A stretch of DNA of 64,000 nucleotides from Halieaceae bacterium (GTDB taxonomy: Bacteria > Pseudomonadota > Gammaproteobacteria > Pseudomonadales > Halieaceae). The notes beneath the pieces are model-generated. The model had not been told where the DNA came from. It ran no database searches and saw nothing but the letters and a program-made list of their open reading frames with translations. Both the position numbers and the translations under genes were made by a program. The DNA lies in NCBI GenBank assembly GCA_028280635.1, contig JANQLM010000014.1:62001-126000 (forward strand), read 5' to 3'. Positions 8,073-16,511 of this stretch are shown here, in pieces. The stretch's first letter is position 1; each line of letters opens with the position of its first letter.

Positions 8073-11000
8073 ATGCATTCACACAACGATAAGCACAGCA
8101 CTGAGCGCCAACGGCGCCGCTGGTTGCGGAACCTGGCCCTGTGGCTGGGCCTGTGTGGCGCGGTACCCGCGCTGCAGGCCCAGGACAACCTGGAACCGCT
8201 TTACGAAACCCTGCCGTACCTGCAGAAGGCAGCGGCGCGCCGTGCCGCCCCCAGCGGCATGGACGCGCCGCTGGAGGAGCCCGCCCTGCTGGTGGAAGTC
8301 TCCCCGCTGGTCACCGAGCAGCAGGAATCCAGCCTCGAACAACAGGCCGAGCAGAAGCGCCGCGCACTCAGCCTCGATGAGGCCGCTCGCAGCCAGGCCC
8401 TGGAACAGCCTCTGGTGCAGTTTGGTTACGACATCTTCAACGACGTGCCCAGCACGTTTGCTCCCATCAGCGACGTACCTGTGCCCGCTGAATACCGCAT
8501 TGCCGCCGGCGACACGCTGGTGGTCCAGCTCTACGGCAAGCGCAATGTAGAGTACCGCCTGGTGGTGACCCGCGAAGGTCGCGTCCTGATTCCCGAGTAC
8601 GGCCCCCTCGACGTGGCCGGCCTTACCTTTGACGAAGTGAAAGACCTGGTTACCGACGGCTTTGAGCAACGGGTGATCGGTGCCCGTGCCGTGGTCACCA
8701 TGGGTGAACTGCGGGCCCTGCAGGTACGCCTTACCGGCGACGTGGTGAAGCCGGGCGTTTACACCATCGGTGCCCTGTCCGGCCTGGTGGATGCGCTGCT
8801 GGTCACCGGCGGCATCCAGTACACCGGCAGCCTGCGTGATATCCAGGTGAAGCGTCGCGGCAAGCTGGTGGCGCGTTACGACCTCTACGACCTGCTGCTG
8901 CGTGGCGACACCGCCGCCGACATTACCCTGCAGCACAACGATGTGATCTTCGTGCCGCCGCTGGGCGACATCGTCTACGTGGGTGGTGAAGTCCAGCGCC
9001 CTGGCATTTATGAGCTGCGCGGCGAGCGTCGCCTGGAAGACGTACTGGCCCTGGCGGGTGGCATGACCGCCACCGCGTCACTGCAGGACAGCGTGATCGA
9101 ACGCATCATTCCCGGCCGCTACCGCACCCTGGTATCCCTGACCGGTCGCAAGCCGCTCAATACCGAAGTGGAAGCCGGTGACTTCCTGCGCATCCTGCCG
9201 GTAGACGACACCCTCGATGGCGTGGCGCTGTTGTCCGGTCACGTGAAGCGCCCGGGTGGTTACCAGCTGCGCCCCGGCATGCGGGTTTCTGACCTGGTGC
9301 CCGATGCCCGCGTGATGCTGCCCAACGCCGACCTGGACTTCGCGCTGATTCAGCGCGAGCAGGCCGGTACGCGCCGCACCGAAATCATTTACGTGGACCT
9401 GGCCGCTGCCATGCACAGCCCGGGCTCTGCCGCCGACTTGACCCTGCGTCCCCGGGACGAGCTGGTGATTCTGCACCTGGACAGCATCCGTGCCGATGAA
9501 CTGGTCAAGGTGGTCGAAGAACTGGATATCCAGTCCACCGACTACCGCCCTGCTGCCACCTTTACCCTGAAGGGCCACCTGCGCCACACCGGCCGCCTGC
9601 CGTTGCAGCCCAACCTGCGCCTGGTAGATGCCCTGGCCATCGGCGGTGGTATTCGCCGTGGCACCGACATGGACTACGGCGTCCTGGCTCGCACCCAACA
9701 CCCCAGCGGTGTGGTGGTAGTCAATTCCTTCAGCCTGTCGGAAGCCCTGCGCAACCCCGAGAGCATGGACAACCCGGTGATCGAAGCCGGTGACCGCGTC
9801 TACCTGTTTGACCAGGATATGGATCGCAGCGCGCTGCTGGAACCTGAACTGTCAGCCCTGGAAGCCCAGGGCAACTACAACGCCATTGCCCCGATCGTGT
9901 ATGCAAATGGCCGCGTGAACCACCCGGGCCGCTATCCGCTGGAGCCGGGTATGCGCGCCAGCGATCTGCTCTGCGCCGCCAGCGGGCTGACCGAGAACGG
10001 CTACGGCGTCCGTGCGGAACTCACCCGCTACCGCCTGTCCATGGGCGAACGTCGCCAGGTGGACCAGTGGTCGCTGGATACGCCGCAGCTGATTCGCCTG
10101 TGTAACGAACAACGCCTGGTGGCCGCCGATCTGGGCCTGCGAGAGGTCCGTCGCCGCGCTGACACCTGGGGCACCGTGGTACGCGAAGCGGAAGGCACCT
10201 TCGCCCGCAATCTGATTGCCCCGGTGTACTTCGGTTCCGGCCGCGATGCGGTACCGGGCGAGGAACTGGAACGCCTGCGCCAGGCCGTCCTGAGCTATGC
10301 AGAGCGCTCCAGGGAAGTCACGGTGATCGTTGCCGGCCACACCGACGACCAGCAGCTCTCCCCGGAGCTGCGCGCGGTTTACCGCGACAACCTGGGTCTG
10401 TCCCAGGCCCGCGCCGCTCGTGTTGCCGACTACATTCGTGAACGTCTGGGTCTCGAGCAACAGCGGGTACGTTTCATTGGCTATGCCGATACCCGACCGG
10501 TGGCCTCCAACGCCAGCGAGCAAGGTCGCGCCAGCAACCGCCGTGTGGAAATCAGCCTGCAGTTGGACGACGACTACCTGGAGCGCCAGTCACCCGAACA
10601 CGCCTGGCAGGCCGACGATGCCGGCCAGCGTTCGCTGCTGGCCACCTACTATGACGACAGCATCAACCCGCTTCTGCAGGCCGACGACCAGCTCACCTTT
10701 GTCGGCAAGCCCGGCTGGGTGGATAACGCCCGGGTGCGACTGGAAGGTGAAATCATGCGCCCCGGTATCTACGTGATCGATCGCGGCGAAACGCTGTGCT
10801 CCGTTGTGCAACGCGCCGGCGGCGTTACTGCTGACGCCTATCTGCCCGGCGCCGTCTTCACCCGCGAATCGATTCGCGTCCAGCAGCAGGAAACCCTGGA
10901 TGGCATTCGCGAGCGCTTGGACGACCTGCTGGTCGACCTGTCCATGTCTCACAGCTACAACAACGCCGACAAGACGCCGGCAGGGGACCACAAGGCCGAG

Positions 11001-11465
11001 TACCTGCGCGTCATCAAACAGCTCCGGGAAGCCCAGCCGAACGGCCGTATGGTGATCAACCTGGCAGAGGCGAGCACCTGCAACCAGCGCTACGACGTGG
11101 CCCTGGAGGATGGTGACACGCTCACCGTGGGGACCATTCCCAACACGGTGTACGTGGCCGGCCAGGTCTACGTACCCACCTCGCACCTGTACACGCCAGA
11201 GCGCACCACGGCGGACTATCTGGAACTGTCCGGCGGTGCCACGGTGCTGGGTCGCGAGCAGCATGCCTACGTGATCGGCCCGGATGGTGAGGTGCTGGCA
11301 GGCAACTCCCGCCGCGGCTCACGCCGCCTGATGCGCACCGAGCTGGAGCCCGGTTCCACGGTGATCGTGCCGCTGGACGTGGATCGAATGAACCCCACCG
11401 AAAAGGCCCAGTCCTGGACCCGGTCCCTGGCCACCATCGCGATTCTCGCAGGAGTAGTGCTGTGA
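8073..11465 (+). CDS. SLBB polysaccharide export protein with internal OmpA domain
   Basis: This encodes 1130 residues. After a charged N-terminus and signal sequence (ending about LQAQ, residue 37), a polysaccharide export (Wza N-terminal) domain begins at about residue 138 with PAEYRIAAGDTLVVQLYG. A series of SLBB domains follows (for example LTGDVVKPGVYTIGALSG and YVGGEVQRPGIYELRG) to about residue 690. An OmpA/MotB-type peptidoglycan-binding domain lies at about residues 715-833, with VAGHTDDQQ, LSQARAARVADYI and RASNRRVEISL. More SLBB-like segments and a hydrophobic C-terminal stretch come after it. Ordinary Wza is near 380 residues, so this is a greatly enlarged outer-membrane export channel. 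No lipobox cysteine is seen. It is the first gene of the operon and overlaps the next by GTGA. Confidence 0.85.
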   Translation: MHSHNDKHSTERQRRRWLRNLALWLGLCGAVPALQAQDNLEPLYETLPYLQKAAARRAAPSGMDAPLEEPALLVEVSPLVTEQQESSLEQQAEQKRRALSLDEAARSQALEQPLVQFGYDIFNDVPSTFAPISDVPVPAEYRIAAGDTLVVQLYGKRNVEYRLVVTREGRVLIPEYGPLDVAGLTFDEVKDLVTDGFEQRVIGARAVVTMGELRALQVRLTGDVVKPGVYTIGALSGLVDALLVTGGIQYTGSLRDIQVKRRGKLVARYDLYDLLLRGDTAADITLQHNDVIFVPPLGDIVYVGGEVQRPGIYELRGERRLEDVLALAGGMTATASLQDSVIERIIPGRYRTLVSLTGRKPLNTEVEAGDFLRILPVDDTLDGVALLSGHVKRPGGYQLRPGMRVSDLVPDARVMLPNADLDFALIQREQAGTRRTEIIYVDLAAAMHSPGSAADLTLRPRDELVILHLDSIRADELVKVVEELDIQSTDYRPAATFTLKGHLRHTGRLPLQPNLRLVDALAIGGGIRRGTDMDYGVLARTQHPSGVVVVNSFSLSEALRNPESMDNPVIEAGDRVYLFDQDMDRSALLEPELSALEAQGNYNAIAPIVYANGRVNHPGRYPLEPGMRASDLLCAASGLTENGYGVRAELTRYRLSMGERRQVDQWSLDTPQLIRLCNEQRLVAADLGLREVRRRADTWGTVVREAEGTFARNLIAPVYFGSGRDAVPGEELERLRQAVLSYAERSREVTVIVAGHTDDQQLSPELRAVYRDNLGLSQARAARVADYIRERLGLEQQRVRFIGYADTRPVASNASEQGRASNRRVEISLQLDDDYLERQSPEHAWQADDAGQRSLLATYYDDSINPLLQADDQLTFVGKPGWVDNARVRLEGEIMRPGIYVIDRGETLCSVVQRAGGVTADAYLPGAVFTRESIRVQQQETLDGIRERLDDLLVDLSMSHSYNNADKTPAGDHKAEYLRVIKQLREAQPNGRMVINLAEASTCNQRYDVALEDGDTLTVGTIPNTVYVAGQVYVPTSHLYTPERTTADYLELSGGATVLGREQHAYVIGPDGEVLAGNSRRGSRRLMRTELEPGSTVIVPLDVDRMNPTEKAQSWTRSLATIAILAGVVL

Positions 11466-12376
11466 ACACGTCTACCCACATGAACCCGGCGGCGGAGATG
11501 CCGACTCTGGAAATCGACCTGTTGGTCTATGCGCGCGCCCTGCTGGCCCGCTGGTGGCTGGTCGCAGGCGGCGCAGTGCTGCTGGCGGTCCTCGCCGGTG
11601 CCATCAGCTTCACGCTACCCAACCAGTATGAAGCGATTGCCCGCACCGCAATGGTAGATGCCTCCGACCCCGGTGGCGTCAACCCGGACGAGCGCCGCGC
11701 GCCGGAAGTGCTGACCCTGGTGGAGCACGGCTTTGTGCTGGGCAAGACCCGCGACAATCACCTGGAAGTGACGCTGGCTCGGCTGCGCTCCCGCGAGTTC
11801 ACGCTGGCGTTTATGGATCGCTACAACGTCTGGGCCGAGCTCAATCCCACGTTCTGGGATGCCGAGGCGGGGGAGTGGATCGATGGCTTCGAGCCGGACC
11901 GCGGTGCCGGCCACAAGTTCTTCCGCGAACACCTGCGCTTTATCGATCACGACGAGGAAACCGACCTGATCGGCGTGCGTTTTCGCTGGACGGATGCGGA
12001 CCTGGTGCGCGACTGGGCCAATGCCTACGTCGACCTGTTCAATGAATTCATGCGTGAAGAAGCGCTGGCCGATGTGGCTGCCAAGCAGGCCTTTCTCGAA
12101 GAAGAATTGGCGCGCCGCAGCGTCGTCGACATCCAGCAGAGTATCTACCGCCTGATGGAAGCCCAGACCGCGATTGCCATGCTGGCACGCTCCCGTGAGG
12201 AGTTCGCGCTGGAATACATCGACCCTGCGGTGCGCCCCTACGACCGCCACTCACCCGGCCGCAAGAAGTGGGTGGTACTGGGCGGTTTCACCGGCGCCAT
12301 GCTGGCTACGTTTTTCATTATTGGCGCGGTGGTGATTGGCCGCGTGCGTGATCTTCTCGAGGGAGCTGACTCATGA
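11462..12376 (+). CDS. Chain-length regulator (Wzz/GumC type) without kinase domain
   Basis: This encodes 304 residues. A membrane segment at about residues 34-54 is followed by a periplasmic, helix-rich region and a second membrane segment near residues 272-296. This is the two-helix topology of polysaccharide co-polymerases. The protein stops soon after the second helix, so there is no Walker A/B tyrosine-kinase domain, and no separate BY-kinase gene is in the window. These proteins set polymer length and bridge the polymerase to the outer-membrane export channel. The start is the GTG at 11462, overlapping the stop of the export gene; the 3' end overlaps the next gene by ATGA. The family is recognisable but divergent. 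Confidence 0.75.
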   Translation: MNTSTHMNPAAEMPTLEIDLLVYARALLARWWLVAGGAVLLAVLAGAISFTLPNQYEAIARTAMVDASDPGGVNPDERRAPEVLTLVEHGFVLGKTRDNHLEVTLARLRSREFTLAFMDRYNVWAELNPTFWDAEAGEWIDGFEPDRGAGHKFFREHLRFIDHDEETDLIGVRFRWTDADLVRDWANAYVDLFNEFMREEALADVAAKQAFLEEELARRSVVDIQQSIYRLMEAQTAIAMLARSREEFALEYIDPAVRPYDRHSPGRKKWVVLGGFTGAMLATFFIIGAVVIGRVRDLLEGADS

Positions 12377-13968
12377 ATCCTTTCAATGCCCGTACTGCGC
12401 AGGGTTCTCCTGCCGCCAATGACGGAGTCTCTGCGGACCGCTTCAACGCGCTGGGTATTCCCATCGACAACCTCGACATGCAAACCGCGGTCGAGCAGGT
12501 TGTGGACCTGGTCTACCGTTTCCCCCGGGACCGTCGCGCCCGCTACGTTTCCACGGTCAACGTCGACTTCCTGGTTAACGCCCTCGGCGTGGCCGGCGGC
12601 GGTGCCCGCCACCCGGAGCTGCTGGAAGTGCTGCGCTCCTCGGACCTGGTCACGGCCGACGGCTTTCCCATCGTCATGCTCAGCAGGCTGATGGGCACGC
12701 CCCTCAAGGCCCGGGTGACGGGTGCCGACCTGGTGCCGGCGCTGGCGGAACGCGCAGCGAAAGAAGGACTGCGCCTTTACCTGTTCGGCGGTCGCGAGGA
12801 GATTGCCCGCAGGGCAGCGGACATCCTCCAGGCCGACAACCCCGGCCTGGAAATTGCCGGCGTCGAATCCCCCATGGTCCACACCCAGGGTGAGGGCCTG
12901 ATGACTTTCGAGGAAGACGACGAACGCATTATCGATGACATCAATCGCTCCGGCGCCGACATCCTGTTGATCGGCCTGGGCAATCCCAAGCAGGAGCAGT
13001 GGTTCTGGCGCCATCGCGACCGCCTCAGGGTGCCCGTGTCCATTGGCATTGGCGGTACCTTCGAGTTTATCGCCGGGTCCGTGAAGCGCGCCCCGCGCTG
13101 GATACAGCGTACCAATCTGGAGTGGCTGTTCCGCATCACCCAGGACCCAAAGCGGCTCTGGAAGCGCTATGCGGAGGGATTGATCAAGCTGGGCCTGCTG
13201 GTGGCGCCGCTGCTGCGCCTGCGTCTGCGCGAACTGCTGCTTGCCCGCCTTTGGGGTCGTACGCCGTCGGCGGCGTCCTGGACCCACTTCAGCGGTCCCA
13301 ACCGGGCGAGCGCGGCCACGGTGACCTTGCCCCGCGTGCTCACCGGCAAAACGCTGGAGCGGGTGCTGCGCGACATGCGTGCCGAGCCGCGCAGGGACAC
13401 CCTGTTCCTGCTGGACTTCTCTGCCACCCGCCGGCTTGAGCTGGGCGCTATGCAGGCCATGTTTGAACTGGGCCGTTGCGTGGCAAGCGGCCGCGTGCAG
13501 GCTGTTTACATCGGTATCCAGCGCCCGCTGCGCCGCCAGCTGTCCGCCTGGCGCATTGTCGACCTGTTTGATGGCGAGCAGGTGTCCGCTCCTGACCTGC
13601 ACCTGCCGCTGGCCACGCGCCAGCACGCGGACAATATACCGCTGCGCTTCTACGCCACCGACGCTGCGCTGGTGATATACCTGCACGGCGATATCGACGG
13701 CAACCAGCTACGTCGCAGCGGTCTGGAATCGGTATTGTCGCTGGTGGCCGAAGACCAGCACTGTGTGATCGATCTACGCTTTGCCCGCCTGCTGGAAAGC
13801 AGTGCCGTGGTCAGCCTGCACCGGCTGGGCGAAGTACTGGGCGAGGATCGCGTTGTACTGGCGGGGGTGAACGGCAGCGTGCGTCGCATGTTCGACGTGG
13901 CCGATATGCCGCGTCCCCTGAAGTTGATCAATGACCGCGAACAGCGGCGTCTGATGACTGCGGCCTGA
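12373..13968 (+). CDS. WecG/TagA-family glycosyltransferase (GT26) fused to two STAS-like domains
   Basis: This encodes 531 residues. Residues about 25-270 are a GT26 enzyme with STVNVDFLVNA, the active-site region TADGFPIVMLSRLMG, LFGGREE, and GLGNPKQEQWFWRH plus GIGGTFEFIAGSVKRAP. In known members this enzyme adds a sugar such as ManNAcA to a lipid-linked acceptor. After a hydrophobic/basic linker near residues 280-300, about residues 335-425 and 435-527 each look like a STAS domain (FLLDFSATRRLELGAMQAM and CVIDLRFARLLESSAVVSL). STAS domains usually bind partner proteins or nucleotides in regulation, so the fusion is unusual. Both junctions are overlapping or tight, within the operon. The GT call is firm; the STAS call is by pattern only. 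Confidence 0.8.
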   Translation: MNPFNARTAQGSPAANDGVSADRFNALGIPIDNLDMQTAVEQVVDLVYRFPRDRRARYVSTVNVDFLVNALGVAGGGARHPELLEVLRSSDLVTADGFPIVMLSRLMGTPLKARVTGADLVPALAERAAKEGLRLYLFGGREEIARRAADILQADNPGLEIAGVESPMVHTQGEGLMTFEEDDERIIDDINRSGADILLIGLGNPKQEQWFWRHRDRLRVPVSIGIGGTFEFIAGSVKRAPRWIQRTNLEWLFRITQDPKRLWKRYAEGLIKLGLLVAPLLRLRLRELLLARLWGRTPSAASWTHFSGPNRASAATVTLPRVLTGKTLERVLRDMRAEPRRDTLFLLDFSATRRLELGAMQAMFELGRCVASGRVQAVYIGIQRPLRRQLSAWRIVDLFDGEQVSAPDLHLPLATRQHADNIPLRFYATDAALVIYLHGDIDGNQLRRSGLESVLSLVAEDQHCVIDLRFARLLESSAVVSLHRLGEVLGEDRVVLAGVNGSVRRMFDVADMPRPLKLINDREQRRLMTAA

Positions 13969-13986
13969 GTGCGACGGGAGAGAACC

Positions 13987-15024
13987 ATGCAAGTAGCAGA
14001 CAAGACCTACGTGGTGATCCTCAACTGGAATGGCTGGCGCGATACGCTGGCCTGCCTGGACACGGTGCTGGGAAGCCAGGATGCGCCACTGCGAGTGGTG
14101 GTCTGTGACAATGGCTCCACCGATGGCTCGCTGGGAAAAATCATTGATTGGGCGGAGGGACGCCGCGCGCCGGATACGCCCGGGCATCCGCGTCTTGCCA
14201 GGCTGCTGAGCGGCCGCGCGGGGGTGCCCTTGCAACTGGTCACCCGGCGGGAGGTTGAGAGTGGCACTGCAGCGGCTGCCAGCCAGCCGCTGGTGATTGT
14301 CGACAACGATGCCAACCTGGGCTTTGCCGCCGGCAACAACGTCGGCCTTCGCTACGCGCTTCAACAGCAGGACATGGCGCGAGTGTGGCTGCTGAACAAC
14401 GACACCCTGGTAGAGCCGGATGCGCTTTGCAGCATGATTGAACGCCTGGCGCAGTCTGAGGAGCCGGCCATCTGCGGCTCGCGGCTGATGTTTGCCGACG
14501 ACCCGAGTGTCGTCCAGGCGGTGGGTGGCAACCGCTACAACCCCTGGACCGGCAATGCCTCGCAGTCGCTGGGGCGCTACCTGCCGGAGTCAGCGACGCT
14601 GAACGTCAGTGATTTCGAGGGGCAGCTGGACTATCTCTGCGGTGCATCCATGCTGTTACCGCGAGGTTTTCTGGAGCAGGTGGGACTGATGTGCGAGGAC
14701 TACTTTCTTTACTACGAGGAGGTGGACTGGATGACGCGCAACAACGGCCGTTTCCGCCAGCTGATCGCTGCGGACGCCCTGGTCTATCACAAGGAGGGCA
14801 GTTCCATAGGCTCTGCCTCCCTGGACAGCCGTCCCAGCGCCCTGTCGGAGTACTACATGTTCCGCAACAAACTGCGCTTTACTCTGCGCTATCACCCGGC
14901 CCGCTTCCCGGTGGTCTACCTGGCCACCTGGGGCCAGGTGCTCAATCGCGCCCGCCGCGGCTACTTCGATAGTGCCCGGCGTATTGCCGCCATTCTGTTG
15001 GGGCTGGGCCGGTGTCCGTCATAA
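13987..15024 (+). CDS. Glycosyltransferase family 2
   Basis: This encodes 345 residues of a GT-A inverting glycosyltransferase. The nucleotide-binding start is TYVVILNWNGWRDTLACL, followed by VVCDNGSTDGS, then NDANLGFAAGNNVGLRYAL and the DxD-like VWLLNNDTLVEPDALC. An acceptor part follows with YYEEVDWMTRNNGRF. The pattern is that of rhamnosyltransferase-like GT2 enzymes of surface polysaccharide loci. Between the first two motifs and NDANLGF there is an insertion of about 50 residues (RRAPDTPGH to TAAAASQP), longer than usual. The ATG at 13987 has a GGGAGAG ribosome site; it follows the GT26 gene by 18 bases. The 3' end overlaps the polymerase gene by 13 bases. Confidence 0.88.
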   Translation: MQVADKTYVVILNWNGWRDTLACLDTVLGSQDAPLRVVVCDNGSTDGSLGKIIDWAEGRRAPDTPGHPRLARLLSGRAGVPLQLVTRREVESGTAAAASQPLVIVDNDANLGFAAGNNVGLRYALQQQDMARVWLLNNDTLVEPDALCSMIERLAQSEEPAICGSRLMFADDPSVVQAVGGNRYNPWTGNASQSLGRYLPESATLNVSDFEGQLDYLCGASMLLPRGFLEQVGLMCEDYFLYYEEVDWMTRNNGRFRQLIAADALVYHKEGSSIGSASLDSRPSALSEYYMFRNKLRFTLRYHPARFPVVYLATWGQVLNRARRGYFDSARRIAAILLGLGRCPS

Positions 15025-16277
15025 CCACTGAACCGCTGCGGCTGCGAGTGAACATTGCCCCGGTCATTTCGCTGCTGCTGTTTGTTGCGGTGTTTGCCGG
15101 TTTCCAGGGCGGCCGCTACTTCATGGCCAACCGCCTGCAGGAGCTGGGTATTCTCTGCTCACTGCTGGTCTTTGTGCTGGGGGCCTGGATGGCCCTGTTT
15201 CGCCTGCCCCAGCCCGAGTGGAAACGTTGGGTGTATACCCCGGTGCTGCTGGTGGGCGGCATCATGGTGATCTGGAGTGCGGTCTATGCGCTGCGCTTCG
15301 GCGAGAACATGCTCTACTGCCTGTTTGCCTCCCGGGAGTTTTTGCTGGCCTTTATCGGGCCTGCCATGTACCTGATTTACTGCTCGGGTTATGAGCGCTG
15401 GCGACTGGAGCGGGTGTTATGGTGCGCACTGCTGGCGCTGATGCTCAACTACCTGTTCTTCTACTTCACCCTGGATCTCAGGGAGACCTTTTTCTCCAGC
15501 GATCACACGGTGAGTAACCTCGTAACTTACGATGAGTGGCGGGGGTTCCGCCTCAAGCCACCGCTGTTTGCCGTCATGCTGGCCCTGCTGGCAGGCCTGG
15601 TCCTGCTATTCCAGCCGGGTGGGCTGTGGAAACGACTGTTTGCGCTGCTGCTGCTGTGCCTGGCCTGCTTTATCTGGTCAATCGTCATGTTCCGTTCCAC
15701 CCTCGCCACCATGCTGCTGTCGATGGCTCTGTACCCACTGTTCCTCGCGGCTCGTAACCGGGTGGCCGCGCTGCTGTTGTTGCTGCCCCTGGGTCTTGTC
15801 GCCATGCCGTTTCTGGCGGGCATTGCCATGGACCACTTCCTGAACGCTGAGGGGGGTGGGATTCGTCTCAAGGCCTTCAAGATCGCGCTTGACCACATTC
15901 CGCAGTACTTCCTGCTGGGCGCCGGTGAAGACAACAGCTACGGCCGCACCTACCAGGATATCTTCGCGTTTTATTTCTACCCTTCCGATCTCGGTTTCAT
16001 CGGCATCACCTTCAAGTACGGCGTGATCGGAGCCGTCCTCTACCTGGCTGTGCACGTGACGATCTGGTGGCGGCTGCTACAGGGGAACTGGGCCTACCGG
16101 GCGGCCAACGCCGGCCGAATCCACCCGCTGTTGTGGGCGCTGTTGATTTTCTTCACCGCCCAGACCTTCAACCTGGTGCTGAATCCCGGCCTGGCCTATG
16201 CCCAGGGTATTACCGCCGGAAGTATTGCCATCGCCCTGTGCGGCATCCTCCGGAAGGACGGTTACCGTGAATCCTGA
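15012..16277 (+). CDS. Polysaccharide polymerase/O-antigen-ligase-like membrane protein
   Basis: This encodes 421 residues with about ten to twelve predicted membrane helices and one larger periplasmic loop near the C-terminal half (about residues 280-335, rich in Tyr, Asp and Gly). It matches the topology of Wzy polymerases and WaaL-type ligases, which are poorly conserved in sequence. Its position after the glycosyltransferases and beside the flippase, chain-length and export genes makes it the Wzy candidate of this locus. The start GTG at 15012 overlaps the GT2 gene; the 3' end overlaps the small HTH gene by 11 bases. The role is inferred from topology and context. Confidence 0.7.
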   Translation: MSVITTEPLRLRVNIAPVISLLLFVAVFAGFQGGRYFMANRLQELGILCSLLVFVLGAWMALFRLPQPEWKRWVYTPVLLVGGIMVIWSAVYALRFGENMLYCLFASREFLLAFIGPAMYLIYCSGYERWRLERVLWCALLALMLNYLFFYFTLDLRETFFSSDHTVSNLVTYDEWRGFRLKPPLFAVMLALLAGLVLLFQPGGLWKRLFALLLLCLACFIWSIVMFRSTLATMLLSMALYPLFLAARNRVAALLLLLPLGLVAMPFLAGIAMDHFLNAEGGGIRLKAFKIALDHIPQYFLLGAGEDNSYGRTYQDIFAFYFYPSDLGFIGITFKYGVIGAVLYLAVHVTIWWRLLQGNWAYRAANAGRIHPLLWALLIFFTAQTFNLVLNPGLAYAQGITAGSIAIALCGILRKDGYRES

Positions 16278-16446
16278 CACACAGCCTGCCATCGAGCCGC
16301 TGTGGCGCGTCGAGCGTCGCGTGATCGAGGAGGCCATTGCTCGCTGCAACGGCAACGTACGCCTGGCGGCCCGTTACCTCGAAGTGGCGCCCTCCACCCT
16401 GTACCGCAAGATCCAGGCCTGGCAACGCTGCGCCAGGTCCTCCTAG
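16267..16446 (+). CDS. 59-residue Fis-type HTH protein
   Basis: This small protein is essentially a single Fis-type helix-turn-helix. From VERRVIEEAIARC to TLYRKIQAW, 20 of 38 aligned residues are identical to the DNA-binding end of the sigma54 response regulator encoded at 23513-24904 (counted by eye). It has no receiver or AAA+ domain. The GTG start at 16267 has GGAAGGA eight bases upstream and overlaps the polymerase stop, so it is the last gene of the EPS export operon. It could bind the same palindromes as the full regulator and act as a feedback competitor or as a nucleoid-type co-factor; this is inference. Being so short, it could also be a remnant of a lost regulator, but the intact ribosome site and clean frame argue against that. 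Confidence 0.72.
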   Translation: MNPDTQPAIEPLWRVERRVIEEAIARCNGNVRLAARYLEVAPSTLYRKIQAWQRCARSS

Positions 16447-16464
16447 CAGTTCATTTCAGCAAGA

Positions 16465-16490
16465 TAAAAAAAGCCCGGCGGAGCCGGGCT
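16465..16490 (-). terminator. Intrinsic terminator of the leftward LruC operon
   Basis: AGCCCGGC-GGA-GCCGGGCT is a perfect 8-bp stem. On the + strand it is preceded by a run of eight A, so the leftward transcript has a strong hairpin followed by U. It may also stop the rightward EPS operon, with a weaker tail. Confidence 0.85.
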
Positions 16491-16511
16491 AGGGTGGGCT
16501 GGGGGTTGCTA

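Noticed and set aside
12238-13686. Leftward frame of 482 codons opposite the GT26 gene
   Set aside because: Antisense to a protein with firm GT26 motifs; product is low-complexity in character.
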